From Croceicoccus marinus (GTDB lineage: Bacteria; Pseudomonadota; Alphaproteobacteria; Sphingomonadales; Sphingomonadaceae), in contig NZ_CP019602.1 of NCBI RefSeq assembly GCF_001661675.2, forward strand, positions 1,637,501 through 1,701,500: DNA of 64,000 nucleotides. The letters are read 5' to 3'. Shown here piece after piece: positions 38,578 through 48,241 of the stretch (position 1 is its first letter; each line of letters starts with the position of its first letter). Made by a program: the position numbers and the translations under genes. Under the pieces are notes generated by a model. That model ran no database searches. It had not been told where the DNA came from and was given only the letters and a program-made list of their open reading frames with translations.

Positions 38578-39909
38578 ATGAAACGTCCAAAGGGACTGGT
38601 AAGGCAGCTTAACAGCATGGTTGGGACAAGGGGGCATCTCGATACCAATGCGCTGAACCGGTTCTCCGGCTGGGCAGCGGCACGCAGCGGCAAGGACCTG
38701 CATATCGAGGCGTGGATCGACGGCAGGCTGGCCGCCTCCACGAAGACGGGCGGCGAACGGCCCGATGTCGAACGCCGTCTGCCTGGCTACAAACGCGCCC
38801 GGTTCAGCGGCTTCACGCTGGAGCTGCCCGAAAGCGCGATCAGCCAGGACCGGCTCGTCGACGTGAAGATCACGGCTCGCGCAGACGGGTCGCTGGCGCC
38901 CAAGGCCTGGCTGGGGACGGCAAGCCTTGCGGGCGACGCGCTTCTGGATAAGCTCGCTTCCGCCCCGCGGTCCGGCATCACCGGTCCTTTTCCTCCCGCG
39001 ATCATCGACATCATCGCAGCCTTCGATCCCGATGTCACCGTCGACCTTTTGTCGCTGGCCGGGCAAAAGCGTTTCGTCGCCGCCTTGCGCAAGATCCTTC
39101 TCGTCCCGTCGCTGCGCGAGATACCGGCGCTTGCGGACTATGCCCGTTACCTGTCGGCGATCGCCGCGCATTTCGCCTTCGTCGACCGCTTCTTCCCCAC
39201 CGCCAACAAGCTCGCGCGTCCCGGTTCGGCCGATTTTCACGGCAAGCCCAATTCGGTGGCCGAGATCATGTCGATCGCGCACCAGCTCTATGTGCTGAAA
39301 GCCCATGGCATCGAGGGCGACTTCGCGGAATTCGGCTGCTTCAAGGGCTTCAGCTCATCGATGCTGAGCTTTGCCTGCAAGCAGCTGGACCTGAAGATGC
39401 ATATCTTCGATTCCTTCGAAGGCCTGCCCGAGGCGAAGCACAGCGGCTATACCGAAGGCGACTACGCGGGCAGTCTTGAGGAAGTGACCGAGAACATCCG
39501 CCGTCTGGGGTCGCTCGAACAGGTCACCTTTCACAAGGGCTTCTACGCCGACACCTTCCGCGAATACCGCCCGCCCCATCTGATGTGCCTGTGGATGGAC
39601 GTCGACCTGGAAGTATCGGCCAAGGACATGATGGTCGCCGCCGACCGCCTTGACCCAAGGGCCAGCCTGTTCAGCCACGAATGCGTCGCCGACATGTTCG
39701 CGGATGGAGAGATCGCGAACGCGCCCCGGCCGGACAATCCCATCCCGCCCGTGCTCGATCGGTTCGAGGAACTGGGCCGCCCGCTGACCGGGCATCATCT
39801 GCACGGCCATACCGGCGCGTTCTGGCCCCGATCGGGCGGCATCCCGGTCATGCACCATGACGCTTTGATGGAATTGCAGCGCGTGCTGCAGAAAGAAGTG
39901 CTGAAGTAG
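38578..39909 (+). CDS. TylF-like methyltransferase with N-terminal beta-sandwich-like domain
   Basis: A 443-residue protein. Residues 25-120 (FSGWAAARSGKDLHIEAWID, then RLPGYKRARFSGFTLELP) look like the small beta sandwich often fused to glycosyltransferases. The C-terminal 230 residues are a TylF/MycF-type methyltransferase: GDFAEFGCFKGFSSS binds the methyl donor, IFDSFEGLPEA follows, and CLWMDVDLEVS holds the metal-binding Asp. It probably O-methylates a sugar. GAGGAA precedes ATG 38578. No glycan genes are adjacent, so the substrate is unknown. Confidence 0.75.
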   Translation: MKRPKGLVRQLNSMVGTRGHLDTNALNRFSGWAAARSGKDLHIEAWIDGRLAASTKTGGERPDVERRLPGYKRARFSGFTLELPESAISQDRLVDVKITARADGSLAPKAWLGTASLAGDALLDKLASAPRSGITGPFPPAIIDIIAAFDPDVTVDLLSLAGQKRFVAALRKILLVPSLREIPALADYARYLSAIAAHFAFVDRFFPTANKLARPGSADFHGKPNSVAEIMSIAHQLYVLKAHGIEGDFAEFGCFKGFSSSMLSFACKQLDLKMHIFDSFEGLPEAKHSGYTEGDYAGSLEEVTENIRRLGSLEQVTFHKGFYADTFREYRPPHLMCLWMDVDLEVSAKDMMVAADRLDPRASLFSHECVADMFADGEIANAPRPDNPIPPVLDRFEELGRPLTGHHLHGHTGAFWPRSGGIPVMHHDALMELQRVLQKEVLK

Positions 39910-39919
39910 GAGCGCATCG

Positions 39920-39958
39920 CCCCGCGGCCCGGCGCACGCCACGCATCGCGCCGCGGGG
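39920..39958 (+). terminator. Weak hairpin after the methyltransferase gene
   Basis: An eight-base inverted repeat, 39920-39927 and 39951-39958, lies just after the methyltransferase stop. The loop is 23 bases and no T run follows, so this is a weak terminator candidate. The remaining bases to the sulfatase remnant show nothing. Confidence 0.3.
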
Positions 39959-40026
39959 CCGACACCGCAGGGCCGCCACAGGCCGCGTTCCCGCGCCTTT
40001 CGCCTATTGCATCGACATGGCGATCT

Positions 40027-40341
40027 TCACCTGGTGAGCAAAACGTCGACACTGCCGTCGCTGACATGGACGATCACCCGCTCAGTCTTGCCGTTGAAGC
40101 CTGCCGGAGTTTCGTCGAGTTCGGACACTAGATCGCAGCCGACATCGGCGCTCTCACCCACGGTGAAGCGCGCCGATCTGCTTCTCGAACCTGCGTTCGC
40201 CGATGACATCCTCCCCCCATGCACAGCGATGCGGTGCCGCCCGTCGACCGGTCCTTCAAAGGTGGAGGCATGGCCGAAGCCGACATCGCCGAGCAGGATC
40301 AGAAGGACGTTCGGTGCGGCTTCGGGCGTTTCCGAACGTTG
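40027..40341 (-). pseudogene. Arylsulfatase remnant with large internal deletion
   Basis: Reading leftward, the frame shows APNVLLILLGDVGFG and ASTFEGPVD, the beginning of an arylsulfatase (usually LLILxDDVGFG), then about 25 residues later RFTVGESADVG and GFNGKTERVIVHV, which resemble the far C-terminal end of such enzymes. About 400-700 residues are missing. The sulfatase Cys/Ser motif is lost, and the first Asp of DDVGFG is replaced by Gly. The frame remains open to TGA at 40027-40029, and a TAA lies upstream at 40429-40431. It is a decayed gene, not a functional enzyme. Confidence 0.65.
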
Positions 40342-40780
40342 GCCGCGACCGGATGGGTATCGGTATGGGACCGCCCTATCGGGCCCGAAAAATGCGTGTC
40401 CGCCTGGGTCGGGAAAGGATCGTCCCGGTTAAGGTGCTGCCCCACATATGCGATTTTGCAATGCGGAGGATGACGCCGATCGATGCCGGCTTACCATCGG
40501 GTGAAGCCCCGAACTATCGAAGCGATCCGAAGCGTTGCCCGATTTCGCGGCACGAAAGCCGACATTCGCCTGCGCTCGGCTCAGCCTGCGAATCGCGGCA
40601 AGCCCGACCTGCCCCCGGCAGTCCCCATGCCGGAGAAGCGATGCGCGCGTTTTCTGGCGGTGATGGCCCGTCGTTCGAAGACGATCGCGGCCCGGGTCAG
40701 GCTGAGCTATGGCGACGTTTCCCCGCCAGTCCGATACACGACGACGGGAAGGCCGGCAGCAGCCGAAATATCCTGAAAAA
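40342..40780 (+). other. Low-coding stretch between the sulfatase remnant and the tRNA
   Basis: These 439 bases contain no reading frame with recognisable motifs or a good start. Several frames are open for 80-200 codons because of the high GC content, but they share no family signature. The sequence probably includes further decayed material upstream of the sulfatase remnant. Confidence 0.45.
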
Positions 40781-40857
40781 TGGTAGCGGAGGAGGGACTT
40801 GAACCCCCGACACGCGGATTATGATTCCGCTGCTCTAACCAGCTGAGCTACTCCGCC
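40781..40857 (-). tRNA. tRNA-Met (CAU), elongator type
   Basis: A 77-base cloverleaf on the minus strand, with the CCA end encoded. The acceptor arm is GGCGGAG paired with CTCCGCT, with a G-U pair at the base; the D arm is GCTC/GAGC. The anticodon stem GCGGA/TCCGC encloses the loop ATCATAA, giving anticodon CAT. The T arm is GGGGG/CCCTC around TTCAAGT. The stem lacks the three G-C pairs of the initiator, so this is elongator tRNA-Met. A lysidine-modified tRNA-Ile2 with the same anticodon is less likely. Confidence 0.92.
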
Positions 40858-40983
40858 CCGAAGGGATGCCGTGCGGCCTGAAAACAGGCGCTTTGCAACC
40901 GGCAGGCGGGCCTCTTACGGGCAGCTTGCACGGCGGTCAATACGCCTTGTGAAGGGATTTCCACCGCTGCTCGCAATCCGGCT

Positions 40984-41496
40984 TCATCCCCCGCCCCGCA
41001 GCGGCCAGCGCCCCGCCTGTTCCCACGGCCCGCCCCGGTAATAATGGGCTTCAAGCGCGGGTATGGTGAAGTCCTTCGGCTGAAAATCCGGTGACAACTG
41101 CGCCTGCAGCGCACGCGCATCTTGGGGGCTCACCTTGTTTTGGATGGTGATGTGAAAGCGGGGGCGGTGCTGGTCCTGCGCGGTCAGGCAGCCGGCGAAG
41201 CGGTCCGCGATGATGTGGCGCAATTCCGTCAGCCCCTCGCTTTCCACCGCCAGCGCGGTGCCCCGCCCCAGTGAGACGATCCGCGAAAGCCTTGCCGCCG
41301 GCGGCGCATGATGGGCCGCCAGATCCGCCATCAGCGCGCGCAACTCACCCTCGATGGAGGGGGGCAGGGCGTGGAACAGCGTCAGATGGGCCGACAGCAC
41401 ATTGCGCTCGGGAGGGAAATGCGCGCGGCGCAGCGCATCGGCGGGACCGAAAACGGCAGGCGGAAGCGCGGCGGTGACAATGATGGGGCCAGACAT
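40984..41496 (-). CDS. 2'-5' RNA ligase (LigT/2H phosphoesterase) family protein
   Basis: A 170-residue protein with two HxTx motifs, HLTLFH at residues 37-42 and HITIQ about 100 residues later, the pair of catalytic histidines of 2H phosphoesterases. The family includes RNA 2'-5' ligases and cyclic phosphodiesterases. ATG 41496 is chosen because the product begins there with a normal IIVTAAL strand. It is upstream of tRNA-Met on the same strand, with 126 bases between. An 11-base G run (C on the coding strand) lies 52 bases upstream. Confidence 0.82.
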   Translation of the reverse strand: MSGPIIVTAALPPAVFGPADALRRAHFPPERNVLSAHLTLFHALPPSIEGELRALMADLAAHHAPPAARLSRIVSLGRGTALAVESEGLTELRHIIADRFAGCLTAQDQHRPRFHITIQNKVSPQDARALQAQLSPDFQPKDFTIPALEAHYYRGGPWEQAGRWPLRGGG

Positions 41497-42033
41497 CTCG
41501 CCACTATGCCAGCTTGGGGGAAATTGAACGAGGGGGAGGCGCCTGGAGGGGGGGGGGGTGGCGCCGCCCACCTCGTTCCTGCGGACAGGCTGATGAGCCG
41601 ATCCGGTATTCGCACAGTCAGAAGGTCGAGATCGTCCGCCTGCTGTGACGATGAAACGCTATCGTTCGAATTTCCGTTCCGCAGCTGCGAACGCTTCGTC
41701 GCTGAAGCCGAACGCCTGATGCCCTTTGCTGCGGCAATTGAAGCGGGCGCCGCGAGGATCCAGGTTCGTGGGTGTTTGGCTGCCGCGGGCGTATCTGGTC
41801 GGTCAGAGCCTGTCCGCCGCAGCTTGCCGCCAATCTCGACGCCCAGGCGCAGATCGATCGGATAGCCGCCTGAAGGGTATGACCGGCGAGCCTGTCAGCC
41901 TATCGATGCCAGCTAGGCACGATCGACCTCTTGCTGCACCGCAATTGAGCGGCGCCGGTATATTGCAGCCTAGTGGCCGTAATCTCTGCCCACGCGCCAG
42001 ACTCGTCGGCGCGTCAACCCCCGCGGCTGGCGC
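41497..42033 (+). other. Low-coding gap with an 11-G run
   Basis: These 537 bases lie between the RNA ligase-like gene and mltG. I see no supported gene. Base composition is less regular, and stop codons are frequent on both strands in the 41640-42000 part. The one notable element is the G run at 41548-41558. The region may be a decayed gene, but no family is recognisable. Confidence 0.5.
41548..41558 (+). repeat. 11-base poly-G tract
   Basis: An uninterrupted run of 11 G, upstream of the RNA ligase-like gene, which reads it as poly-C in its promoter region. Long homopolymers can slip and alter spacing of promoter elements, but no such effect is shown here. Confidence 0.9.
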
Positions 42034-43008
42034 CTACTCGATCTCGCCGCGCTGGCGGCGCAGTTTGCGCCAGGCCGCGACATTGTCGTTGTGGCCGGCC
42101 AGCGTATCGCTGAAGGCATGCCCTCCGCTGCCGTCCGCGACCATGTAGATCGCGTCGGTATCCGCCGGATGCAGCACGGCCAGAATCGATTCGCGCCCGG
42201 GATTGGTGATCGGCCCGACCGGCAGGCCCACCATCGAATAGGTGTTGTAGCCGTTCACCGCATCGATCTCGCTGCGGCGGATGCGGCGGCCCAGCGGCTT
42301 GCCCCTGGTGATCGGATAGATGATCGTGGGATCGGCCTGCAGCCGCATGCCCTTGCGCAGGCGGTTGGAATAGAGCCCCGCGACCATGCGCCGTTCCCGC
42401 GGTACGCCGGTTTCCTTCTCGACGATGGCGGCCAGCGCGATCGCTTCCTCAGGCGTCGAAACTGGCAGGCCCTTGTCACGCCTGGGCCATTCGGCGGCGA
42501 TGAATTCGCTCATCGCGCCCTGCATGCGGGCGAGCACGTCCGCCCTCGCCTCGCCGCGTTCGAAATCATAGCTGTCGGGCAGGACCGACCCTTCGGTGGG
42601 CACGGCGATCTCACCCGTCAGCAGCGGTTCGGCCATCAGCCTTTCGTGCACCATGACCGATGGCAGACCTTCGGGGATGGTGACGAAGCGGCGGATCACC
42701 TCGCCATGCTGCAGAATGTCCAGAATGCTCGCGGGGCTGGAGCCGGGGGGGATGGCGAATTCACCCGCCTTCACCGGATCGCCGCTGCCCAGCAGCTTGG
42801 CGCGCAGCAGGAACCCGTCGGAGGAGGAGATCAGCCCCTCCTCCGCCAGTTTCTGCGCGGTCGACGTCAGTGTCGCGCCCTGCGGCACGACGAAGCTGGT
42901 CGCCTTGTCCGGCCCCGCCCCGCCGTACCAGCCGGCCAGGAACCAGCCGCCAGCGCCCAGTGCCGCCAGCACCAGAACGGCGACAAGGACGCTCCAGCCG
43001 CGCTTCAT
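42034..43008 (-). CDS. mltG: Endolytic murein transglycosylase MltG
   Basis: A 324-residue membrane-anchored enzyme. Residues 5-25 form the anchor, a LysM-like domain covers about 35-110 (ATSFVVPQGATLTSTAQKL), and the YceG domain follows. ALAAIVEKETGVPRERRMVA contains the catalytic Glu near 197, then GMRLQADPTIIY and NTYSMVGLPVGPITNPG. MltG cleaves nascent glycan strands and ends polymerisation. It is separated from fabF by six bases and is the last gene of acpP-fabF-mltG. Confidence 0.95.
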   Translation of the reverse strand: MKRGWSVLVAVLVLAALGAGGWFLAGWYGGAGPDKATSFVVPQGATLTSTAQKLAEEGLISSSDGFLLRAKLLGSGDPVKAGEFAIPPGSSPASILDILQHGEVIRRFVTIPEGLPSVMVHERLMAEPLLTGEIAVPTEGSVLPDSYDFERGEARADVLARMQGAMSEFIAAEWPRRDKGLPVSTPEEAIALAAIVEKETGVPRERRMVAGLYSNRLRKGMRLQADPTIIYPITRGKPLGRRIRRSEIDAVNGYNTYSMVGLPVGPITNPGRESILAVLHPADTDAIYMVADGSGGHAFSDTLAGHNDNVAAWRKLRRQRGEIE

Positions 43009-43014
43009 GACGGT

Positions 43015-44277
43015 CTAGTCCACCGCCTTCATGATCAGCGAGGCATTGGTGCCGCCGAAGCCGAACGAATTGTTCAGCACCGCGCGCACTTCGCGCTTCT
43101 TCGCCTTGTGCGGCACCAGGTCGACGCCCTTGCAGCTCTCGCTCGGGTTATCGAGGTTGAGCGTGGGCGGCACGATCTGGTCGCGCATAGCCAGAATGCA
43201 GAAGATCGATTCGACAGCGCCAGCGCCGCCCAGCAGATGGCCGATGGCCGACTTGGTCGAAGACATCGACACGCCGTCCATCGCATCGCCGAACAGGCGG
43301 CGCACCGCGCCCAGTTCCAACTCGTCGCCCAGAGGGGTGCTGGTGCCATGCGCGTTGACATAGTCGATGTCGGCAGGGGTCATGCCCGCCTTCTTCAATG
43401 CCATCGCCATCGAGCGATAGGCGCCCGACCCTTCCGGATGCGGTGCGGTCACGTGATAGGCGTCGCCCGACAGGCCATAGCCCACGACCTCGGCATAGAT
43501 CTTCGCGCCGCGCGCCTTGGCATGTTCGTATTCCTCCAGCACGACGACGCCCGCGCCTTCGCCCATGACGAAGCCGTCGCGGGCCTCGTCATAGGGACGG
43601 CTGGCCTTGGTCGGTTCATCGTTGAAGCCGGTCGACAGCGCGCGTGCCTGCGCGAAGCCGGCGATGCCAATGGGGCACACGGTGCCTTCAGAGCCGCCCG
43701 CCAGCATGATGTCGGCATCGTCGTCCTTGATCATGCGCGCGGCATCGCCGATCGAATGCGCGCCGGTGGAGCAGGCGGTCACCACCGCGTGGTTCGGCCC
43801 CATCAGCCCGTACTTGATCGAAACCTGACCGCTGATCAGATTGATCAGCCGGCCATGGACGAAATGCGGCGAGACGCGGCTCGGCCCCTTTTCGGCCAGC
43901 ACCAGCGATTCCTTCTCGATCCCGGGAAGACCGCCAATGCCCGACCCGATCGAGCAGCCCGCGCGATACCGCATTTCCTCGGGCATGTCGGTCAGGCCCG
44001 CATCCTCGATCGCCTGTCCGGCGGCGTCGATGCCATAGACGATGAACGGATCGACCTGCCGCTGGACCTTGTGGTCCACGCGCTTGTCGGGGTCGAAGCC
44101 ATATTCGTGGTCCGCGGGCTTCACCTCGCACGCGATGCGGCATTTCTGGTCGCTTGCGTCGAATCTGGTGATGGGGCCCGCGCCCGATTTTCCGGCGATG
44201 AGATTCGCCCAGACGGTTTCGACATCGGCCCCCAGCGGGGTGACAAGACCAAGTCCGGTAACGACGACACGGCGCAT
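43015..44277 (-). CDS. fabF: Beta-ketoacyl-ACP synthase II
   Basis: A 420-residue condensing enzyme of fatty acid elongation. The active-site Cys is in VVTACSTGAHSIGDA, the histidines in NAHGTSTPLGD and in SAIGHLLGGAGAVE, and FGFGGTNAS closes the family pattern. Start RRVVVTGLGLVTPLG is standard. AAAGGA lies before ATG 44277. It lies downstream of acpP and upstream of mltG, as in many proteobacteria. Confidence 0.97.
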   Translation of the reverse strand: MRRVVVTGLGLVTPLGADVETVWANLIAGKSGAGPITRFDASDQKCRIACEVKPADHEYGFDPDKRVDHKVQRQVDPFIVYGIDAAGQAIEDAGLTDMPEEMRYRAGCSIGSGIGGLPGIEKESLVLAEKGPSRVSPHFVHGRLINLISGQVSIKYGLMGPNHAVVTACSTGAHSIGDAARMIKDDDADIMLAGGSEGTVCPIGIAGFAQARALSTGFNDEPTKASRPYDEARDGFVMGEGAGVVVLEEYEHAKARGAKIYAEVVGYGLSGDAYHVTAPHPEGSGAYRSMAMALKKAGMTPADIDYVNAHGTSTPLGDELELGAVRRLFGDAMDGVSMSSTKSAIGHLLGGAGAVESIFCILAMRDQIVPPTLNLDNPSESCKGVDLVPHKAKKREVRAVLNNSFGFGGTNASLIMKAVD

Positions 44278-44475
44278 GGGTGATCCTTTCCTATCGGCCA
44301 ATCCGCACGGCGGCGGACATCCTGCCCAGATGACGGACCGGCCTTCGGCCCGGACCGCCCCGAAACGCAGCAGGCCCAGCCACATGGGGCCGAGCCTGCC
44401 GGTTGCCCGCTACGTCCCCGCGGGGAAGCGCCGGCGATCAGAGCGGTACCGGCGCGGGGCCGGCCCTTTGCAGGC

Positions 44476-44712
44476 TTAGCCCTTGTGCTCTTCGATATAC
44501 TTCACCGCGTCGCCCACGGTGGTGATCTTCTCGGCGGCATCGTCGGGGATCTCGACCCCGAACTCTTCCTCGAACGCCATCACCAGCTCGACGATGTCAA
44601 GGCTGTCCGCGCCCAGATCGTCGATAAAGCTCGCGTCCATGGTCACCTTGTCGGCTTCAACGCCCAGGTGCTCGACGACGATCTTCTTTACGCGTTCCTC
44701 GGTGTCGCTCAT
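44476..44712 (-). CDS. acpP: Acyl carrier protein
   Basis: A 78-residue acidic helical protein. [12 protein letters not shown] carries Ser37, the site of phosphopantetheine attachment, and [16 protein letters not shown] is typical of ACP helix III. It holds growing acyl chains for fatty acid and lipid A synthesis. ATG 44712 follows GAGAGG. Upstream frame extension is not part of the gene. It is followed 198 bases later by fabF. Confidence 0.97.
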   Translation of the reverse strand: MSDTEERVKKIVVEHLGVEADKVTMDASFIDDLGADSLDIVELVMAFEEEFGVEIPDDAAEKITTVGDAVKYIEEHKG

Positions 44713-44882
44713 GAATAAACCTCTCGGTACTAAAACTGTCCCGCCCCGAGCGTAACGTGGCGGGATCGGATAAATCTCAGGCGTGGCCCTAGTCGGACTG
44801 CGCGCCGCTGGCAAGAGCGGCTGGCAAGCGCTGAACAATTACCGCCATCCGGCCGCGATTGCCAGCGCCCGCATCGCCCGCC

Positions 44883-46700
<1,818 letters not shown>

Positions 46701-47146
46701 GGAAAGGGTTCGCTTCTCGTCTTGGTCTGGATGGGCAGGCAGCCCTTGCCGGGCCGCCGAAATCGAATGTTGCGCCGCGCACTATGCCAATCCGGGCGGC
46801 TTTTCCAGTGGGCGCTTGCGGGGCCGCGCGCATTTCCCGGATCCTGTTGCCGCACCCCGGATTACAGGGGTCTGCGGTTACCCGATGTTAAGCCTGTCGT
46901 GCGATAGGCAAGCGCTCCGCTCGGCACGCCGCAAGCCTGCCGTTACGGGCAAGGGGCGGCGGGACGGCTGGCGCGGATATTCAGTCGCTCCTTCCGCCTC
47001 TTGATTGCAGCGCAAGGTCCCGATTCCGCTCGATTTGCGCCGCGATCATGGCGCCGCGTTAAGCATGCCGGCCAAGCGATTCTTAACCAAAGGCCGATTA
47101 TGACGGACGGGATGCACCGCAAAACGTGCGCCAGGAGAAATTGTTC
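46701..47146 (+). other. Divergent intergenic region upstream of aspS
   Basis: A 446-base gap without a supported gene. It contains a short hairpin (about 46893-46910, GCCTGTC and GATAGGC around GTGC) and a TTAA-rich stretch near 47060-47090 that might hold promoter elements for the rightward gene. AGGAG at about 47133 is the ribosome-binding site of that gene. No clear -35/-10 pair stands out. Confidence 0.45.
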
Positions 47147-48127
47147 ATGTCCGTAACCGACATCTTCGCCAGCGAGATCTTCGAGTCTGCAGACGAGCTT
47201 GACCAGTTCCTTGGCAATGTCGAATCGCTGATGCGGCGCGGCCAGCCCGACGTGGCTGCCACGCTGATCGAGGCGCAGCTGATGGAACTGGACGACGGAC
47301 GCCACGACATCGCGAAGCTGGCGCAGGCGACGCCCGTCAGCGCGGTGCGCCTGATCGGCTGGGAAGTGCTGGACCAGACGCTGCGCAAGATCGACCGGCC
47401 CGACCAGCCGGTCACCGCCATGTCGATCGACATCAGCGGTCCGATGTCCCTGCCCGCCCCCGATCCGGACAAGAGCAGCTTTCGCGAACCCGACCTCGAA
47501 ACGCTCTATTTCACCGACACCGCCTTCGGTTTCAGCCGCGCCGGGCGCGAGGAGATCAACCACGGCTATGGCCGCAAGGCAGGCGTATGGCGCAGCGCGT
47601 TCGAGGAAGCGGGCGCCGAGGTTCAGGTGCGCGGTCTTGGCGGCATCTACGGCGAAACGCTCGCTTATGAACGCCGGCACCATGACGGTTTGCTCACGCG
47701 TCCCGCCGATTGCGATGCGCTGGCGCTGGGCCACGCCTTTGTCGCGGTACGCCTGCACCAGGCGATCCGCGCCGTGATCGAGGGACGCGGCCTGCCGCGC
47801 GCGATCACCGTGATGGTGGGCAGCAACGAGAGCTATCCCTTCTTCGACGCCCCCGTGTACACGCGCACCGAATATTACGATTTGATCGAGGACGGCGAGG
47901 ACGGCGAGGTCGAGGAATCCAAATTCGCCAGCCTCTCGCTCGCTCCGCGTCCGGCAGACTATGATCCGGGCAGCATCTTCCAGGACGACAGCCAGGTCAG
48001 CGGCACCAGCCTGCGCCGCCGCATCCGCGAGGCCGCCCCGGTCGAGGAACCCGCAAACGACACCGCCCCTGCCTCTGCCAGCCTGGTTGCCAGCCTGTTC
48101 GGACGCCTGCGCCGCCGCCCTGCCTGA
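47147..48127 (+). CDS. Protein of unknown function upstream of rnd
   Basis: A 326-residue protein that I cannot place. No signal peptide or membrane segment is visible. The first 60 residues are helical and acidic (DIFASEIFESADELDQFL), the middle holds TLYFTDTAFGFSRAGREEINHGYG and AITVMVGSNESYPFF, and the last 60 are low complexity and end in a basic Leu/Arg-rich tail. AGGAG precedes ATG 47147. It lies between aspS and rnd and has similar codon use, so it is likely a real gene of the conserved neighbourhood. Confidence 0.78.
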   Translation: MSVTDIFASEIFESADELDQFLGNVESLMRRGQPDVAATLIEAQLMELDDGRHDIAKLAQATPVSAVRLIGWEVLDQTLRKIDRPDQPVTAMSIDISGPMSLPAPDPDKSSFREPDLETLYFTDTAFGFSRAGREEINHGYGRKAGVWRSAFEEAGAEVQVRGLGGIYGETLAYERRHHDGLLTRPADCDALALGHAFVAVRLHQAIRAVIEGRGLPRAITVMVGSNESYPFFDAPVYTRTEYYDLIEDGEDGEVEESKFASLSLAPRPADYDPGSIFQDDSQVSGTSLRRRIREAAPVEEPANDTAPASASLVASLFGRLRRRPA

Positions 48128-48241
48128 CGACACCGCGCCCATCCGGGCTGCCAAAAGGATCGTCACCCGCAAAAAAGGGGGGGATGCGGCCCCGACGCAT
48201 GATTGCAAGCGGCGTTCATGCAGCGTAACCCGCCCGAAGCC

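Noticed and set aside
40203..40802. Plus-strand open frame of 199 codons next to the tRNA
   Set aside because: It overlaps the sulfatase remnant in antisense and runs into the tRNA gene; no motif supports it.
40781..40857. tRNA-Ile2 (CAU) or initiator tRNA-Met
   Set aside because: The anticodon stem lacks the three G-C pairs of the initiator, and the overall sequence matches the elongator tRNA-Met of alphaproteobacteria.
41726..42148. Plus-strand open frame of 140 codons before mltG
   Set aside because: It overlaps mltG in antisense, has no start signal and no recognisable family.
42091..44283. Plus-strand open frame of 730 codons opposite mltG and fabF
   Set aside because: Antisense of two clear genes; composition again His/Arg/Gln rich.
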